Shown: positions 34,908 through 44,283 of the stretch, piece after piece
How the letters are laid out: each line of letters opens with the position of its first letter
How positions within the stretch are numbered: position 1 is the first letter of the stretch
Assembly: GCA_020161355.1 (NCBI GenBank)
Contig: JAIUOF010000006.1
Coordinates: 186,001 to 250,000, forward strand
Direction of reading: 5' to 3'
DNA: 64,000 nt
From: Bacteroidota bacterium
Lineage (GTDB): Bacteria; Bacteroidota; Bacteroidia; Cytophagales; Spirosomataceae
Notes under the pieces: model-generated
Seen by the model: only the letters and a program-made list of their open reading frames with translations
The model's database searches: none
Told to the model about the DNA's origin: nothing
Program-made: the position numbers and the translations under genes

Positions 34908-37004
34908 TTATCTCAAAATCACATAAACCAGCCATGCAGAAACGTAGGCCAGCACACTCATATACGCCAGTTGAATCATAGGCCATTTCCATGATTTGGT
35001 TTCGCGGTAAACGACGGCGATAGTGCTCATACACATCATTGCAAATACATAAAACATAAGCAATGAATAAGAAGTAGCCGCCGAAAATACAGGCTGACCT
35101 GTTACTGGATTTATTTCTCTTTTTAGTCGTTCTTTAATAGTGGCGTCATCGTCACTGCCGATGCTGTAAATGGTAGAAATGGTTCCGACAAACACTTCAC
35201 GGGCAGCGAAAGAGGTAATCAGAGCAATGCCTATTTTCCAGTCGTACCCAAGTGGCTTTATCACCGGCTCAATCACCTTCCCGAAAATCCCGGCATAGCT
35301 GTTTTGAAGTTTTTCAGAAGCAATTTTTTGGTCTGTTTCTGATGGACTCAGATTGGGAAATTGTTGTTTTACGCGACTTTCGGCATGATTGAATCCTTCA
35401 CCGGGGCCATAAGAGGCCAAAACCCATAAGACTATCGATATGGCAATAATAATTTTGCCGGCCTCGAAAGTAAATGTCTTTACTTTTTCTAAAATCGTAA
35501 ATCCAACCTGTTTCCACCTTGGCTTTTTATAGGTCGGCAATTCCATTACGAAATAATTCCGTTCCTGCGTTTTGAGCATTTTTTTCATTACCCAGCCTGC
35601 TGCCAAAGCACCAAAAAAGCCCAAAAAATATAGTCCCATCAAAACCAAACCCTGAAAACCAAAAAGCCCCCAAAGTTTCGTTTCAGGTACCACCATCGCA
35701 ATAAGAATTGTATAAATAGGCAATCTTGCCGAGCAGCTCATCAGTGGCGTTACCATGATTGTAATCAGGCGGTCTTTCCAGTTTCCAATCGTTCGGGCCG
35801 ACATTATTGCTGGCACTGCACATGCCATACCGCTGATTAAAGGCACCACACTTTTACCACTTAAGCCAAATTTCCGGATTAATCGATCCATCAAAACCAC
35901 AACCCTCGCCATATACCCTGACTCTTCCAGCACTGAAATAAACGTAAAAAGAAAAGCGATTTGGGGAATAAATATCAAAACGCCACCGATTCCGGCAATA
36001 AGACCTTCCGTGAGTAAATCAGTCAGGCGGCTTTCAGGAAGGGTGTTTCTCAAAAATTCATTTAATCCGCTGACTCCAGCATCAATCCAGTCCATTGGAT
36101 AACTGGCCAATGTAAATACAGCCTGAAAAATCACAAACAATATTCCTAAAAACACCACATAGCCCCACACTTTATGAATCAGGATATTATCAACTTTTTG
36201 AGTGAAAGTTAGTTTTGAATGTTTTTCTGATTCTATTTCGACCACCTGATTTAGTGTGCCACCAATGTCTTTATATCTGCTAATGACTTCTTTTGCCTGA
36301 AAATCATCCGTGTCGAAGTCCACTTCCCTTGCCAGATTTTTCAAATATTCTTTTTCAGAATATTTCAGAAAAGATAGTTTTTCATTTTGTGCCAGATAAT
36401 GAATACCTGCATAAGGCGTTTTTAGACCATATTTTTCCTTGATTTTTTCGGCTATAGGCAAATATTTTTCAGGAATTACCTGATCATTTTGATGAATATT
36501 TTTCTTTTCAAAAGACCTGAAAATGGTCAGTTTCAATCCTTCAATACCAATACCTTCCCGTGCATTAACCTCTAAAACCGGCACTCCCAACAGTTTTTCT
36601 AGTTTGGGGGAATTGATAGAAATGCCAGTTTCATTGGCTACGTCCAGCATGTTTAAAGCCAAAATGGTTGGTATGCCCAGGTCATTTACCTCCTCAAAAA
36701 GCAATAAATTCCTCTTCAGGTTGGAGGAGTCAACCACAATCACAGCCAAACTCGGAAAATCGGGATGGTTTTGATTGGTCAGCACTTCCAATACCACCTG
36801 CTCGTCGAGCGAATTGGGATACAAACTATATGTACCGGGCAGGTCTATGACCTGAATGTCCCGTCCGTCGGGGATTTTACAAAAACCCACTTTTTTATCG
36901 ACGGTCACTCCGGGAAAATTGCCAATTTTCTGACGCAATCCGGTCAGATGATTGAAAAGCGAAGATTTACCGCAATTGGGATTTCCTATCAGAGCTACTT
37001 TCAT
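34908..37004 (-). CDS. feoB: Ferrous iron transport protein B
   Basis: The 698-residue protein has an N-terminal GTPase domain with GNPNCGKSS at 7-15, DLPGTYSL at 54-61 and NMLD, followed by a helical GDI-like region. The C-terminal half is polytopic, with the Gate motifs around GVLIFIPQIAFLF and ISGMACAVPAI, whose Cys is conserved in FeoB. It imports Fe2+ across the cytoplasmic membrane. feoA lies 6 bp upstream in the same operon. There is no feoC. Confidence 0.97.
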   Translation of the reverse strand: MKVALIGNPNCGKSSLFNHLTGLRQKIGNFPGVTVDKKVGFCKIPDGRDIQVIDLPGTYSLYPNSLDEQVVLEVLTNQNHPDFPSLAVIVVDSSNLKRNLLLFEEVNDLGIPTILALNMLDVANETGISINSPKLEKLLGVPVLEVNAREGIGIEGLKLTIFRSFEKKNIHQNDQVIPEKYLPIAEKIKEKYGLKTPYAGIHYLAQNEKLSFLKYSEKEYLKNLAREVDFDTDDFQAKEVISRYKDIGGTLNQVVEIESEKHSKLTFTQKVDNILIHKVWGYVVFLGILFVIFQAVFTLASYPMDWIDAGVSGLNEFLRNTLPESRLTDLLTEGLIAGIGGVLIFIPQIAFLFTFISVLEESGYMARVVVLMDRLIRKFGLSGKSVVPLISGMACAVPAIMSARTIGNWKDRLITIMVTPLMSCSARLPIYTILIAMVVPETKLWGLFGFQGLVLMGLYFLGFFGALAAGWVMKKMLKTQERNYFVMELPTYKKPRWKQVGFTILEKVKTFTFEAGKIIIAISIVLWVLASYGPGEGFNHAESRVKQQFPNLSPSETDQKIASEKLQNSYAGIFGKVIEPVIKPLGYDWKIGIALITSFAAREVFVGTISTIYSIGSDDDATIKERLKREINPVTGQPVFSAATSYSLLMFYVFAMMCMSTIAVVYRETKSWKWPMIQLAYMSVLAYVSAWLVYVILR

Positions 37005-37010
37005 GCGGTA

Positions 37011-37232
37011 TTATTCAATAACTATGGTATCGGCTTCTGATTTTCTGAGTGAAAGCTCATAGTCTTCATCAACAGAGATACAGTAGGGACAACCTAAAGG
37101 TGCCTTATGATGTAATTTGATCCTGGTACCTGGAAGACAGCCCATTTCGAGCAATTTCAGAGCGAGTTTTGAATCCAAAAACTCCGAAATTACCCCATTT
37201 TCCCCTTCTTTTAAATCTGCGACTGTCCTCAA
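37011..37232 (-). CDS. feoA: Ferrous iron transport protein A, SH3-like
   Basis: The 73-residue protein is an FeoA SH3-like domain: it opens MRTVADLKEGENGVISEF, contains LKLLEMGCLPGTRIKLHHKAPLG (quoted in part) and ends LSLRKSEADTIVIE. FeoA associates with FeoB and supports its iron transport. It is the first gene of feoAB. A possible operator lies about 30 bp upstream. Confidence 0.95.
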   Translation of the reverse strand: MRTVADLKEGENGVISEFLDSKLALKLLEMGCLPGTRIKLHHKAPLGCPYCISVDEDYELSLRKSEADTIVIE

Positions 37233-37260
37233 AATACTCTAAATTAGACTTATTACAAAT

Positions 37261-37290
37261 AAGAACACAAACTTAAGGTAATTTGTTCTT
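37261..37290 (-). promoter_or_regulatory. Inverted repeat and -7-like box upstream of feoA
   Basis: AAGAACA (37261-37267) and TGTTCTT (37284-37290) form a perfect 7-bp inverted repeat. Inside it, on the minus strand, TAAGTTTG (37275-37268) matches the TAnnTTTG -7 box. A regulator binding the repeat would cover the promoter. No good -33 partner is seen. Confidence 0.4.
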
Positions 37291-37400
37291 TTGTATTATT
37301 CCTTATTTTAAATAATTTCATAAATATGACCAAAGTCAGAAAATATAGTAAACTTATAACCGCCGGGTTCAAAACTCTTCATGTAACATCAATCTTTGGT

Positions 37401-37408
37401 TAAATTTG
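37401..37408 (+). promoter_or_regulatory. Possible -7 box for the tatD-like gene
   Basis: TAAATTTG matches TAnnTTTG and lies 15 bp before ATG 37424, which would give a very short leader. Confidence 0.3.
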
Positions 37409-37423
37409 CAAAAAAACTTTTTT

Positions 37424-38215
37424 ATGGCCAATATCATCGAGACCCACGCACATATCTATGACGAACAATTTGATGAAGACCGTGAAGCCATGCTCGAAAG
37501 AGCAAAAAAAGGCGGTGTTTCTCAAATCTGGATGCCCAATTGCAACCATGAAACCATACCCGGTATGATGGAGCTCGAAAAAAATCATCCGGGATTTTGT
37601 GTACCCATGATAGGACTACACCCCTGCTATGTGGATGAAAATTTTGAAAATGAGATAAAAATTGTCACCCAGTGGCTCGAAAAAAGACCATTCATTATGA
37701 TTGGCGAAATTGGGATTGACTTTTATTGGGATCTTACTTTTGTAAAAAATCAGGAGAAAGCCTTTCTCGCCCAACTTGATTTTGCCAAAAAATACGACCT
37801 CCCTATTTGTATTCATTCCCGAAATTCGAAAGATGGCCAAATGAACGCCATTCAGCATTGCTGTGATTTGATTGATGATTTCGGGTGGAAAGATTTACGT
37901 GGGATATTTCATTGCTTTTCAGGAAACCTATATGACGCCCAAAGAGTAACAGGCCTAAATTTTCACCTGGGAATTGGCGGAGTTGTAACCTTTAAAAACG
38001 GTGGTCTTGATAAGTTTTTGAAGGAGATTCCTTTAGAAAAAATCGTCCTGGAAACCGATTCTCCTTATCTCGCTCCGGTTCCGCACCGAGGCAAAAGAAA
38101 TGAAGTTGCATATCTTGACCTTGTGATAGACAAAATTGCAGATATTTACGAAATTTCGGGTGAAGAAGTAAAACAAAAAACGACCGAAAATGCACTTTCC
38201 ATCATAAATAAATGA
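37424..38215 (+). CDS. TatD family hydrolase (metal-dependent DNase)
   Basis: The 263-residue protein is a TIM-barrel metallohydrolase of the TatD group. The N-terminal metal site is ETHAHIYDEQFDEDR (HxH), a Glu lies in GEIGIDFYWD, His residues in PICIHSRN and GIFHCFSGN, and the terminal Asp in LETDSPYLAPVPHRGKRNE. Members are Mg-dependent exonucleases or related hydrolases acting in DNA repair or turnover. ATG 37424 gives the standard N-terminus. It is coupled to the EamA transporter by an ATGA overlap. Confidence 0.93.
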   Translation: MANIIETHAHIYDEQFDEDREAMLERAKKGGVSQIWMPNCNHETIPGMMELEKNHPGFCVPMIGLHPCYVDENFENEIKIVTQWLEKRPFIMIGEIGIDFYWDLTFVKNQEKAFLAQLDFAKKYDLPICIHSRNSKDGQMNAIQHCCDLIDDFGWKDLRGIFHCFSGNLYDAQRVTGLNFHLGIGGVVTFKNGGLDKFLKEIPLEKIVLETDSPYLAPVPHRGKRNEVAYLDLVIDKIADIYEISGEEVKQKTTENALSIINK

Positions 38216-39072
38216 AAGATCTGAAATTTCTGGTTCTGGGTGTACTGTTTGCATTTTTTTGGTCATCGGCTTCAGTGGCGGCCAAAATTGGCATAAAATT
38301 CATGGAACCTCTTGTGTTGTTTCAGTTCAGGTTTTTGTTGGCAGGCATCAGTCTTTTGGTTTATCATATTGTATTTGAAAAATTTCAAATGCCCAAAAAG
38401 CAGGAATGGATAGCCCTCTCAGTATTTGGTTTTTTCAACATCACCCTATATCTGAGCCTTTTTGTACTGGGAATCAACGAAGTAGCTTCAGGAATCGGAT
38501 CCCTTTCAACCGCCCTTACTCCTGTATTGATGACCATGATTTCAGGTTTTTATTTGGGAAAAAAAATAAAAACCAATCAGATTGTCGGATTGATTTTAGG
38601 AATGTTTGGAGTGGGTTTGGCTGTTTGGCCTTTACTTTTCAATAGTCATGCTACTTACCGGGGTATTTTATTTTTAATATTGAGTATGCTCAGTTATAGT
38701 GTAGGATCTATTTATTTTTCAGAAAAAAAATGGAACTTAAGCCGGATTGCAATCAATGGCTGGCAGGTGCTTTTGGGTGGACTTTTTATGCTCCCTCTGT
38801 CAATTTTTCTAAACCAAAAACCAATCGTTTTTAGCTGGCAATCCGGCCTTTCAATTTTGTGGCTGGCTTTTCCGGTTTCTATTCTGGCGGTTAACCTTTG
38901 GCTCAGATTGGTAAAGCTAAATACTGTCAAAGCTTCATTTTTTTTATTTTTATGCCCCATATTTGGATTTATTTTCTCAAGTGTTTTATTGCATGAACCC
39001 TTTACTATTCATACTCTAACAGGCTTAATATCAGTCATTTCAGGATTATACATCAGTCAAAAAAACATATGA
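38212..39072 (+). CDS. EamA/DMT family transporter
   Basis: The 286-residue protein has about ten hydrophobic helices in two EamA repeats, with typical features such as FWSSASVAAKIGIKF in the first helix and PLSIFLNQKP at the end of a later one. Drug/metabolite transporters of this type export or import small metabolites such as amino acids; the substrate is not evident. It overlaps the TatD-family gene by 4 bp, so the two are one transcript although their functions look unrelated. Confidence 0.9.
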   Translation: MKDLKFLVLGVLFAFFWSSASVAAKIGIKFMEPLVLFQFRFLLAGISLLVYHIVFEKFQMPKKQEWIALSVFGFFNITLYLSLFVLGINEVASGIGSLSTALTPVLMTMISGFYLGKKIKTNQIVGLILGMFGVGLAVWPLLFNSHATYRGILFLILSMLSYSVGSIYFSEKKWNLSRIAINGWQVLLGGLFMLPLSIFLNQKPIVFSWQSGLSILWLAFPVSILAVNLWLRLVKLNTVKASFFLFLCPIFGFIFSSVLLHEPFTIHTLTGLISVISGLYISQKNI

Positions 39073-39287
39073 TACCTTCTTAATATTAGGAAAAAAAATG
39101 CGAGTAGTCATATATTAGGCACTTTATCGAAAATAACTTTAAAAAAATTTTAAAAAAGGTAGTAAGTATTACAGACTAAAAGTAATTTGCAATTCAAACC
39201 CGATATTGATTGAAATTCTAATTAATGCTGCCTTAATTTTTTTAATCTAATTACCCTTTTGTTTACAAAAAATGAATTAATAATAAT

Positions 39288-40412
39288 ATGAAAGTTGGAG
39301 TTTTAAAAGAAACAAAACCACTTGAAACCCGGGTAGCCCTAACCCCCGATACTGTAAAGCAGCTATTGAAAAAAGGTTTTGAGGTGGTTATCGAAAAAGA
39401 CGCCGGTGCCCTTTCGTCCTATTCTGACGAAGCCTACCAAGCCGCCGGTGCAACTATCTCAACCCGTGAAGACGTGGCTCAGGCTGACGTCGTTTTGAAA
39501 GTAAATGCCCTCACTACTGACGAAGTTAAACTTCTGAAAGAAGGCAATGTGACCATTTCATTTTTATATGCATATACCATCCCCGAAGTGGTGGAAGCAT
39601 TGAAAGCAAAAAATACTTCTGCTTTCTCGATGGATGCAGTTCCTCGTATTTCCAGAGCTCAAAAAATGGATGCTCTGAGTTCACAGGCTAACCTTGCCGG
39701 TTACAAAACTGTGATAGCCGGTGCCAATGCTCTTGGTAAAATATTCCCATTGATGATGACAGCCGCGGGTACCATCACCCCTACCAAAGTGTTGATTTTT
39801 GGTGCTGGTGTGGCTGGCTTACAGGCTATCGCTACCGCCAAAAGGCTGGGTGCAGTAGTAGAAGTAACCGACGTAAGACCTGAAACCAAAGAACAGGTGG
39901 AATCATTGGGTGGTCGCTTCTTAACTGTAGAAGGCGTAGAAGGTGTGAAAGTAGAAGGTGGTTATGCCAAAGAAGTTTCTGCCGAATTTTTGCAAAAACA
40001 AAAAGAATTGGTTGAAAAGCACATTAAAGATGCTGACCTGGTAATTACTACGGCATTGGTTATCGGGAAAAAGGCTCCTGTGCTAGTTTCCGAAGAAATG
40101 GTAAAATCTATGAAAAATGGTTCAGTAATAGTAGATATGGCTACTGAATCAGGCGGAAACTGTGCACTTTCAGAAAAAGATAAAACAGTTGTAAAACACG
40201 GAGTTACAATAATTGGAGACTCCAACCTTCCGGCTCAATTACCGGTAAATGCCAGTCAATTATATGGTACCAACATCATCACTTTGTTGATACACCTTGC
40301 CGACAAAGATGGTTTCAAGTGGGAAATGGAAGAAGAAATCACCAAAGGCTCATTGATAACCCATAAAGGTGAGTTGGTTCATGAATTTACTAAGTCAATT
40401 TTAAACAAATAA
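39288..40412 (+). CDS. pntAA: NAD(P) transhydrogenase subunit alpha, part 1 (NAD-binding)
   Basis: The 374-residue protein is the soluble NAD(H)-binding domain I of proton-translocating transhydrogenase. It opens MKVGVLKETKPLETRVALTP, has the mobile loop region SRAQKMDALSSQANLAGYK, and the dinucleotide-binding GAGVAGLQAIATAKRLGAVVE. It passes hydride between NADH and NADP+ together with PntB. Here the alpha subunit is split, with the membrane part encoded by the next gene 4 bp downstream. Confidence 0.96.
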   Translation: MKVGVLKETKPLETRVALTPDTVKQLLKKGFEVVIEKDAGALSSYSDEAYQAAGATISTREDVAQADVVLKVNALTTDEVKLLKEGNVTISFLYAYTIPEVVEALKAKNTSAFSMDAVPRISRAQKMDALSSQANLAGYKTVIAGANALGKIFPLMMTAAGTITPTKVLIFGAGVAGLQAIATAKRLGAVVEVTDVRPETKEQVESLGGRFLTVEGVEGVKVEGGYAKEVSAEFLQKQKELVEKHIKDADLVITTALVIGKKAPVLVSEEMVKSMKNGSVIVDMATESGGNCALSEKDKTVVKHGVTIIGDSNLPAQLPVNASQLYGTNIITLLIHLADKDGFKWEMEEEITKGSLITHKGELVHEFTKSILNK

Positions 40413-40416
40413 AACT

Positions 40417-40704
40417 ATGAATGTAGAAGGATTAATCATATTGTTATATGTGTTGGTACTGGGTAGTTATCTGGGATTTGAGCTGATTAACAAAGTTCCC
40501 CCCACCCTACACACCCCACTGATGTCTGGCTCAAACGCCATCTCAGGTATCACTATTGTTGGGGCCATTTTAGCTACCAACGAATTGGGCTATACTACCC
40601 TAAGTAAATGGTTGGGAATGTTAGCTGTAATATTTGCTATGATCAATGTAGTGGGCGGATATGCAGTTACTGACCGTATGTTAAAAATGTTTAAAAAGAA
40701 ATAA
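40417..40704 (+). CDS. pntAB: NAD(P) transhydrogenase subunit alpha, part 2 (membrane)
   Basis: The 95-residue protein has three membrane helices and the family motif VPPTLHTPLMSGSNAISGI. It is the C-terminal, membrane half of a split PntA. It forms part of the proton channel with the membrane domain of PntB. It sits between pntAA and pntB with spacers of 4 and 3 bp. Confidence 0.96.
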   Translation: MNVEGLIILLYVLVLGSYLGFELINKVPPTLHTPLMSGSNAISGITIVGAILATNELGYTTLSKWLGMLAVIFAMINVVGGYAVTDRMLKMFKKK

Positions 40705-40707
40705 AAG

Positions 40708-42096
40708 ATGAATATTTATATACAGCTAGCATATTTGATAGCCTCGGTATTGTTTATTATTGGTATTAAAAAAATGAACAAAACTTCTGAGGCAAGAAAT
40801 GGTAATTTGATTTCTTCGGTGGGTATGTTAATCGCTATACTCGCTACTGTGGTTCAGGTGGAAGCAATTTCACTTATTGATATTTTTATATGTATGATTA
40901 TAGGCTCAGCAATTGGCCTCTACACTGCCTATAAAGTAGAAATGACTCAAATGCCTGAAATGGTCGCAGTCTTTAACGGATTTGGTGGCCTTGCATCGGT
41001 GTTTGTTTCAATTTCAGATTATTGGTTAAAATCGCAGGAACATGTTATAAATATCGACATTATTACTGTGATCAGTATTATGTTGAGTGTATTTATAGGC
41101 GGAATAACCTTTACAGGGTCTATGATAGCCTGGGGAAAATTATCGGGAAAAGTAAACGGAAATGCTATAATTTTTAAAGGTCAACATCCTTTGAATCTTG
41201 TTCTTTTTATTGTTTCGGTAGTTCTTTCAGTTTTGGCAGTAATTTATCAAGCCGACTATATCTATATCATCATCCTAACAGTGGTATCATTTATCCTTGG
41301 TGTATTAGTGGTTATCCCAATTGGTGGTGCCGATATGCCGGTGGTAATTTCTTTGCTTAACTCTTATTCGGGTATGGCAGCTTGTACTACGGGTTTTGTG
41401 CTTAACAATAACGTGTTGATTGTGGCCGGTGCCTTGGTGGGAGCTTCGGGTATCATCCTCACCAATATCATGTGTAAAGCCATGAACCGCTCGCTGGTAA
41501 GTGTACTTTTGGGTGGCTTTGGGGCTACCAATACTTCTGGTGGTGCCGCAGGTGGATCCGACATCGTAGTGAAAGAAGTTGGTGTTGAAGAAGCTGCCAT
41601 GCTTTTTGACTCTGCCTCATCGGTTATTGTTGTACCGGGTTACGGTATGGCAGTGGCTCAGGCACAGCACATTATCAAAGAGCTGATGGAACAATGCGAA
41701 AAACGTAACATAGACTTCCGTTTTGCGATTCACCCTGTGGCGGGTCGTATGCCGGGTCACATGAACGTGCTTTTGGCCGAATCCAATGTGCCATATGATA
41801 AACTTATTGAGATGGACGATATCAACGACGATTTCGCCAATACCGACATCGTTTTTGTGGTGGGTGCCAACGACGTGGTTAACCCTGCAGCCCGTACCAA
41901 TCCTCAGAGCCCGATTTACGGAATGCCGATTCTGAATGCCGACAAAGCCAGAACGGTAATCGTTAGTAAACGAAGCATGGGTAAAGGTTACGCCGGAGTA
42001 GAAAACGAACTTTTTGGCTATCCTAACTGTCTGATGTTGTTTGGTGACGCCAAACAGACCATCACCAAGGTGGTAGGTGAGTTGAAAGAATCTTAA
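40708..42096 (+). CDS. pntB: NAD(P) transhydrogenase subunit beta
   Basis: The 462-residue protein has about nine membrane helices in its first 260 residues (FNGFGGLASVFVSISDY, PIGGADMPVVISLLNSYSG) and a C-terminal NADP(H)-binding domain III with VVPGYGMAVAQAQH, HPVAGRMPGHMNVLLAE and VGANDVVNPAA. The enzyme uses the proton gradient to make NADPH from NADH. It is the last gene of a three-gene operon and is followed by a terminator. Confidence 0.97.
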   Translation: MNIYIQLAYLIASVLFIIGIKKMNKTSEARNGNLISSVGMLIAILATVVQVEAISLIDIFICMIIGSAIGLYTAYKVEMTQMPEMVAVFNGFGGLASVFVSISDYWLKSQEHVINIDIITVISIMLSVFIGGITFTGSMIAWGKLSGKVNGNAIIFKGQHPLNLVLFIVSVVLSVLAVIYQADYIYIIILTVVSFILGVLVVIPIGGADMPVVISLLNSYSGMAACTTGFVLNNNVLIVAGALVGASGIILTNIMCKAMNRSLVSVLLGGFGATNTSGGAAGGSDIVVKEVGVEEAAMLFDSASSVIVVPGYGMAVAQAQHIIKELMEQCEKRNIDFRFAIHPVAGRMPGHMNVLLAESNVPYDKLIEMDDINDDFANTDIVFVVGANDVVNPAARTNPQSPIYGMPILNADKARTVIVSKRSMGKGYAGVENELFGYPNCLMLFGDAKQTITKVVGELKES

Positions 42097-42120
42097 GATT
42101 TTTTCCTATTATATATTACA

Positions 42121-42146
42121 AAAGGAAGTCTTTGAGGGCTTCCTTT
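42121..42146 (+). terminator. Intrinsic terminator after pntB
   Basis: Stem AAAGGAAGTC / GGCTTCCTTT (one U-G pair) with a 6-nt loop is followed by T residues, 24 bp after the pntB stop. Confidence 0.85.
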
Positions 42147-42359
42147 TTTAGTACTATTTAAAAAGAAATTGGAAATATTAAATCTATAGAATTTCATTCA
42201 CATAAGGAATCATGCAAAACCTAAACAATTCTCCCACCACTCAAACACAAAAAACCCAATCTCATAAAGATTTAATCCCAAACAGAAACCCTGTGACCGG
42301 GACTTTTGTTTTGTGTCTAAATTGTATTAATTTTAAATTCAAATCAAACAAAATAAAAA

Positions 42360-43061
42360 ATGATTCTGATAATTGGTGTAGTGTTTATGTTGATCGGTAT
42401 GTGGGTGAGCAGCCGATTAAAAAGCAAATTCGCTGAATATTCGCGTGTAGGACTTTCCAATGGCCTTAGCGGTGCCGAAATCGCCCAAAAGATGTTGAAT
42501 GACAATAATATTTATGATGTAAGAATTACTCAGGTTGACGGTGAACTTACCGACCATTATAACCCTGCTGACAAAACCGTTAACCTCAGTGCCGATGTAT
42601 ATCATGGCAGAAGTGTGTCGGCAGCGGCTGTAGCGGCTCATGAGTGCGGGCATGCGGTACAGCACGCCACAGCTTATGCGGCGTTGAAGATGCGTTCGGC
42701 GATGGTGCCCGCAGTAAATGTGGCCTCTAATGTGATGCGTATGCTCAACATGTTTTTGATGTTCGGCGGTATATATATGCTTTCACAAGGAAGTGCCATC
42801 GGTAACATGTTGTTGATCGTTTTGATCATTGCCAATGCAGCCATCACGGCGTTTTCGTTGATTACACTACCTGTGGAATACGATGCTTCCAAAAGAGCCC
42901 TTGCCTGGATGACTACCCGAAATGTTGTAAATAATTCGGAACATGGCATGGCGAAAGATGCTCTCGACTGGGCAGCCAGAACTTACGTGGTAGGTGCTCT
43001 CGCAGCCATCGCCAACCTCATGTACTATGTGATGTTGTTTTTGGGAAGAAGAGATGACTGA
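42360..43061 (+). CDS. YugP-family membrane zinc metallopeptidase
   Basis: The 233-residue protein has an N-terminal membrane helix (MILIIGVVFMLIGMWVSS), a zinc protease motif HECGH at 94-98 in AAVAAHECGHAVQHAT, and two or three later helices. This is the YugP layout, related to HtpX-like proteases. The physiological substrate is unknown; membrane protein quality control is possible. A 74-residue frame overlapping its 5' end is a shadow. It ends just before a short degenerate repeat. Confidence 0.92.
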   Translation: MILIIGVVFMLIGMWVSSRLKSKFAEYSRVGLSNGLSGAEIAQKMLNDNNIYDVRITQVDGELTDHYNPADKTVNLSADVYHGRSVSAAAVAAHECGHAVQHATAYAALKMRSAMVPAVNVASNVMRMLNMFLMFGGIYMLSQGSAIGNMLLIVLIIANAAITAFSLITLPVEYDASKRALAWMTTRNVVNNSEHGMAKDALDWAARTYVVGALAAIANLMYYVMLFLGRRDD

Positions 43062-43108
43062 TTAATGTGATAGTGAGTTAATGTGATAATGTGGTAATGA
43101 GTTAATGG
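43061..43108. repeat. Degenerate 16-bp tandem repeat after the YugP gene
   Basis: Three loosely matching 16-bp units begin at 43061, 43077 and 43093 (ATTAATGTGATAGTGA, GTTAATGTGATAATGT, GGTAATGAGTTAATGG). The first overlaps the YugP stop. No function is evident. Confidence 0.5.
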
Positions 43109-43184
43109 TTAAATTTGTTGATGGTAAATTGACCTTGTTACTTAGAATAGAGCTATAAACAGTTTTCATTAAGAATAAAATAAC

Positions 43185-43219
43185 AAAAAAGCCTTCGGAG
43201 TGGATTCGAAGGCTTTTTT
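43185..43219. terminator. Bidirectional terminator between YugP and CvpA genes
   Basis: A perfect 13-bp stem AAAAAAGCCTTCG / CGAAGGCTTTTTT with a 9-nt loop sits between convergent genes, with T-tracts on both strands. Confidence 0.92.
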
Positions 43220-43222
43220 GAT

Positions 43223-43759
43223 TTAGTCTGCTATCTTTTCTTTTAGTCCTTTGAGATATTCGAGCCAGTTGCCGCCGGGCAGGAGGTCAGAGATTTTTGA
43301 AATGATATCAGGAGCAAAAGAACTCACATAAGGATAAAACTGGCTTTTGGCTATGGAAGTCTCAGGAAATGTAATTCCGATTTTACCGGCAATCCAAATC
43401 AGTAAACTGATGCCAAACATGGCAGTTACGCCGCCCAAAACAGCACCCAAAATCCCATCCAGCACACCCAGAAAAGTCAGTCTCACGGCTTTACGCAGCA
43501 TAGCACTCACTTTCCTGAACAAAAATATGGCAGGAATAAAAATGATAAAAAAGCTTAGATATGGCGAAATAAAGTGCAGCGTATCTTTACCCAATACACT
43601 CTCCAAAAAACTGGAACCCAGACTCAGAAATTTGAAACCAATCACCACAGCAGCTATAAATGCCAAAACTCCCAGAATCTCAATCAGAAGGCCTTTTCTA
43701 TAACCCTGAAAGGCTCCAATCAATATCGGAACCAACAAAACCAGGTCTATGGTGGCCAT
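43223..43759 (-). CDS. CvpA family membrane protein
   Basis: The 178-residue protein has four membrane helices and the CvpA pattern: LVLLVPILIGAFQGYRKGLL at the N-terminus and RLTFLGVLDGILGAVLGGV in the centre. CvpA in Escherichia coli is needed for colicin V production and has been linked to envelope homeostasis; its molecular role is unclear. It lies 2 bp after the yqeY-like gene, in the same operon. Confidence 0.88.
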   Translation of the reverse strand: MATIDLVLLVPILIGAFQGYRKGLLIEILGVLAFIAAVVIGFKFLSLGSSFLESVLGKDTLHFISPYLSFFIIFIPAIFLFRKVSAMLRKAVRLTFLGVLDGILGAVLGGVTAMFGISLLIWIAGKIGITFPETSIAKSQFYPYVSSFAPDIISKISDLLPGGNWLEYLKGLKEKIAD

Positions 43760-43761
43760 AA

Positions 43762-44211
43762 TTATTGAGCCAAAAGTTTTTTCACCATTTCCGAGATCGC
43801 ACGTCCTTCGGCTTTACCAGCCAGCTGCTTGGAGGCTACACCCATCACTTTGCCCATGTCAGAAGGTGCTTTGGCTCCTACTTGCTCAATAATGGCGGCG
43901 ATTTGACTTTGAAGTTCTTCTTCTGTCATAGCTGCCGGCAAATACACTTCAATCACAGCGATTTCAGCCAACTCTTTATCCAAAAGATCCTGACGGCCCT
44001 GCGTTTTGTAGATTTCCACTGAATCTTTGCGTTGTTTTACAGCCTTTTGCAAAATCTTCATTTCGTCAGCCTCAGTCAGTTCAGTAGCACCGGGCTTGGT
44101 TTCTTCCAACAAAATCAGCTTTTTAATATCTCTCAATGCAAGCAATTTTCCCTGATCTCTGGCCAGCATGGCTGCCTTAATATCGGCATCTATTTGTGTT
44201 TTTAATGACAT
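43762..44211 (-). CDS. GatB/YqeY domain protein
   Basis: The 149-residue protein is a free-standing YqeY domain: LKTQIDADIKAAMLARDQGKLLALR at the start (quoted in part) and a C-terminal helical subdomain with GKVMGVASKQLAGKAEGR. The domain also occurs at the end of GatB in the tRNA-dependent amidotransferase, where it contacts tRNA. The free protein may bind tRNA, but its role is not established. It leads the two-gene operon with the CvpA gene and is divergent from pdxJ. Confidence 0.92.
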   Translation of the reverse strand: MSLKTQIDADIKAAMLARDQGKLLALRDIKKLILLEETKPGATELTEADEMKILQKAVKQRKDSVEIYKTQGRQDLLDKELAEIAVIEVYLPAAMTEEELQSQIAAIIEQVGAKAPSDMGKVMGVASKQLAGKAEGRAISEMVKKLLAQ

Positions 44212-44283
44212 TTTTTTAGTATTTATTGTTAAATCTTTCTGTTTATTCCCGAATTTTGGTTTTTCGAAAAATCAAATACAAAA

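Noticed and set aside
42212..42436. 74-residue frame before the YugP gene
   Set aside because: It overlaps the start of the well-supported metallopeptidase in another frame and has low-complexity composition.
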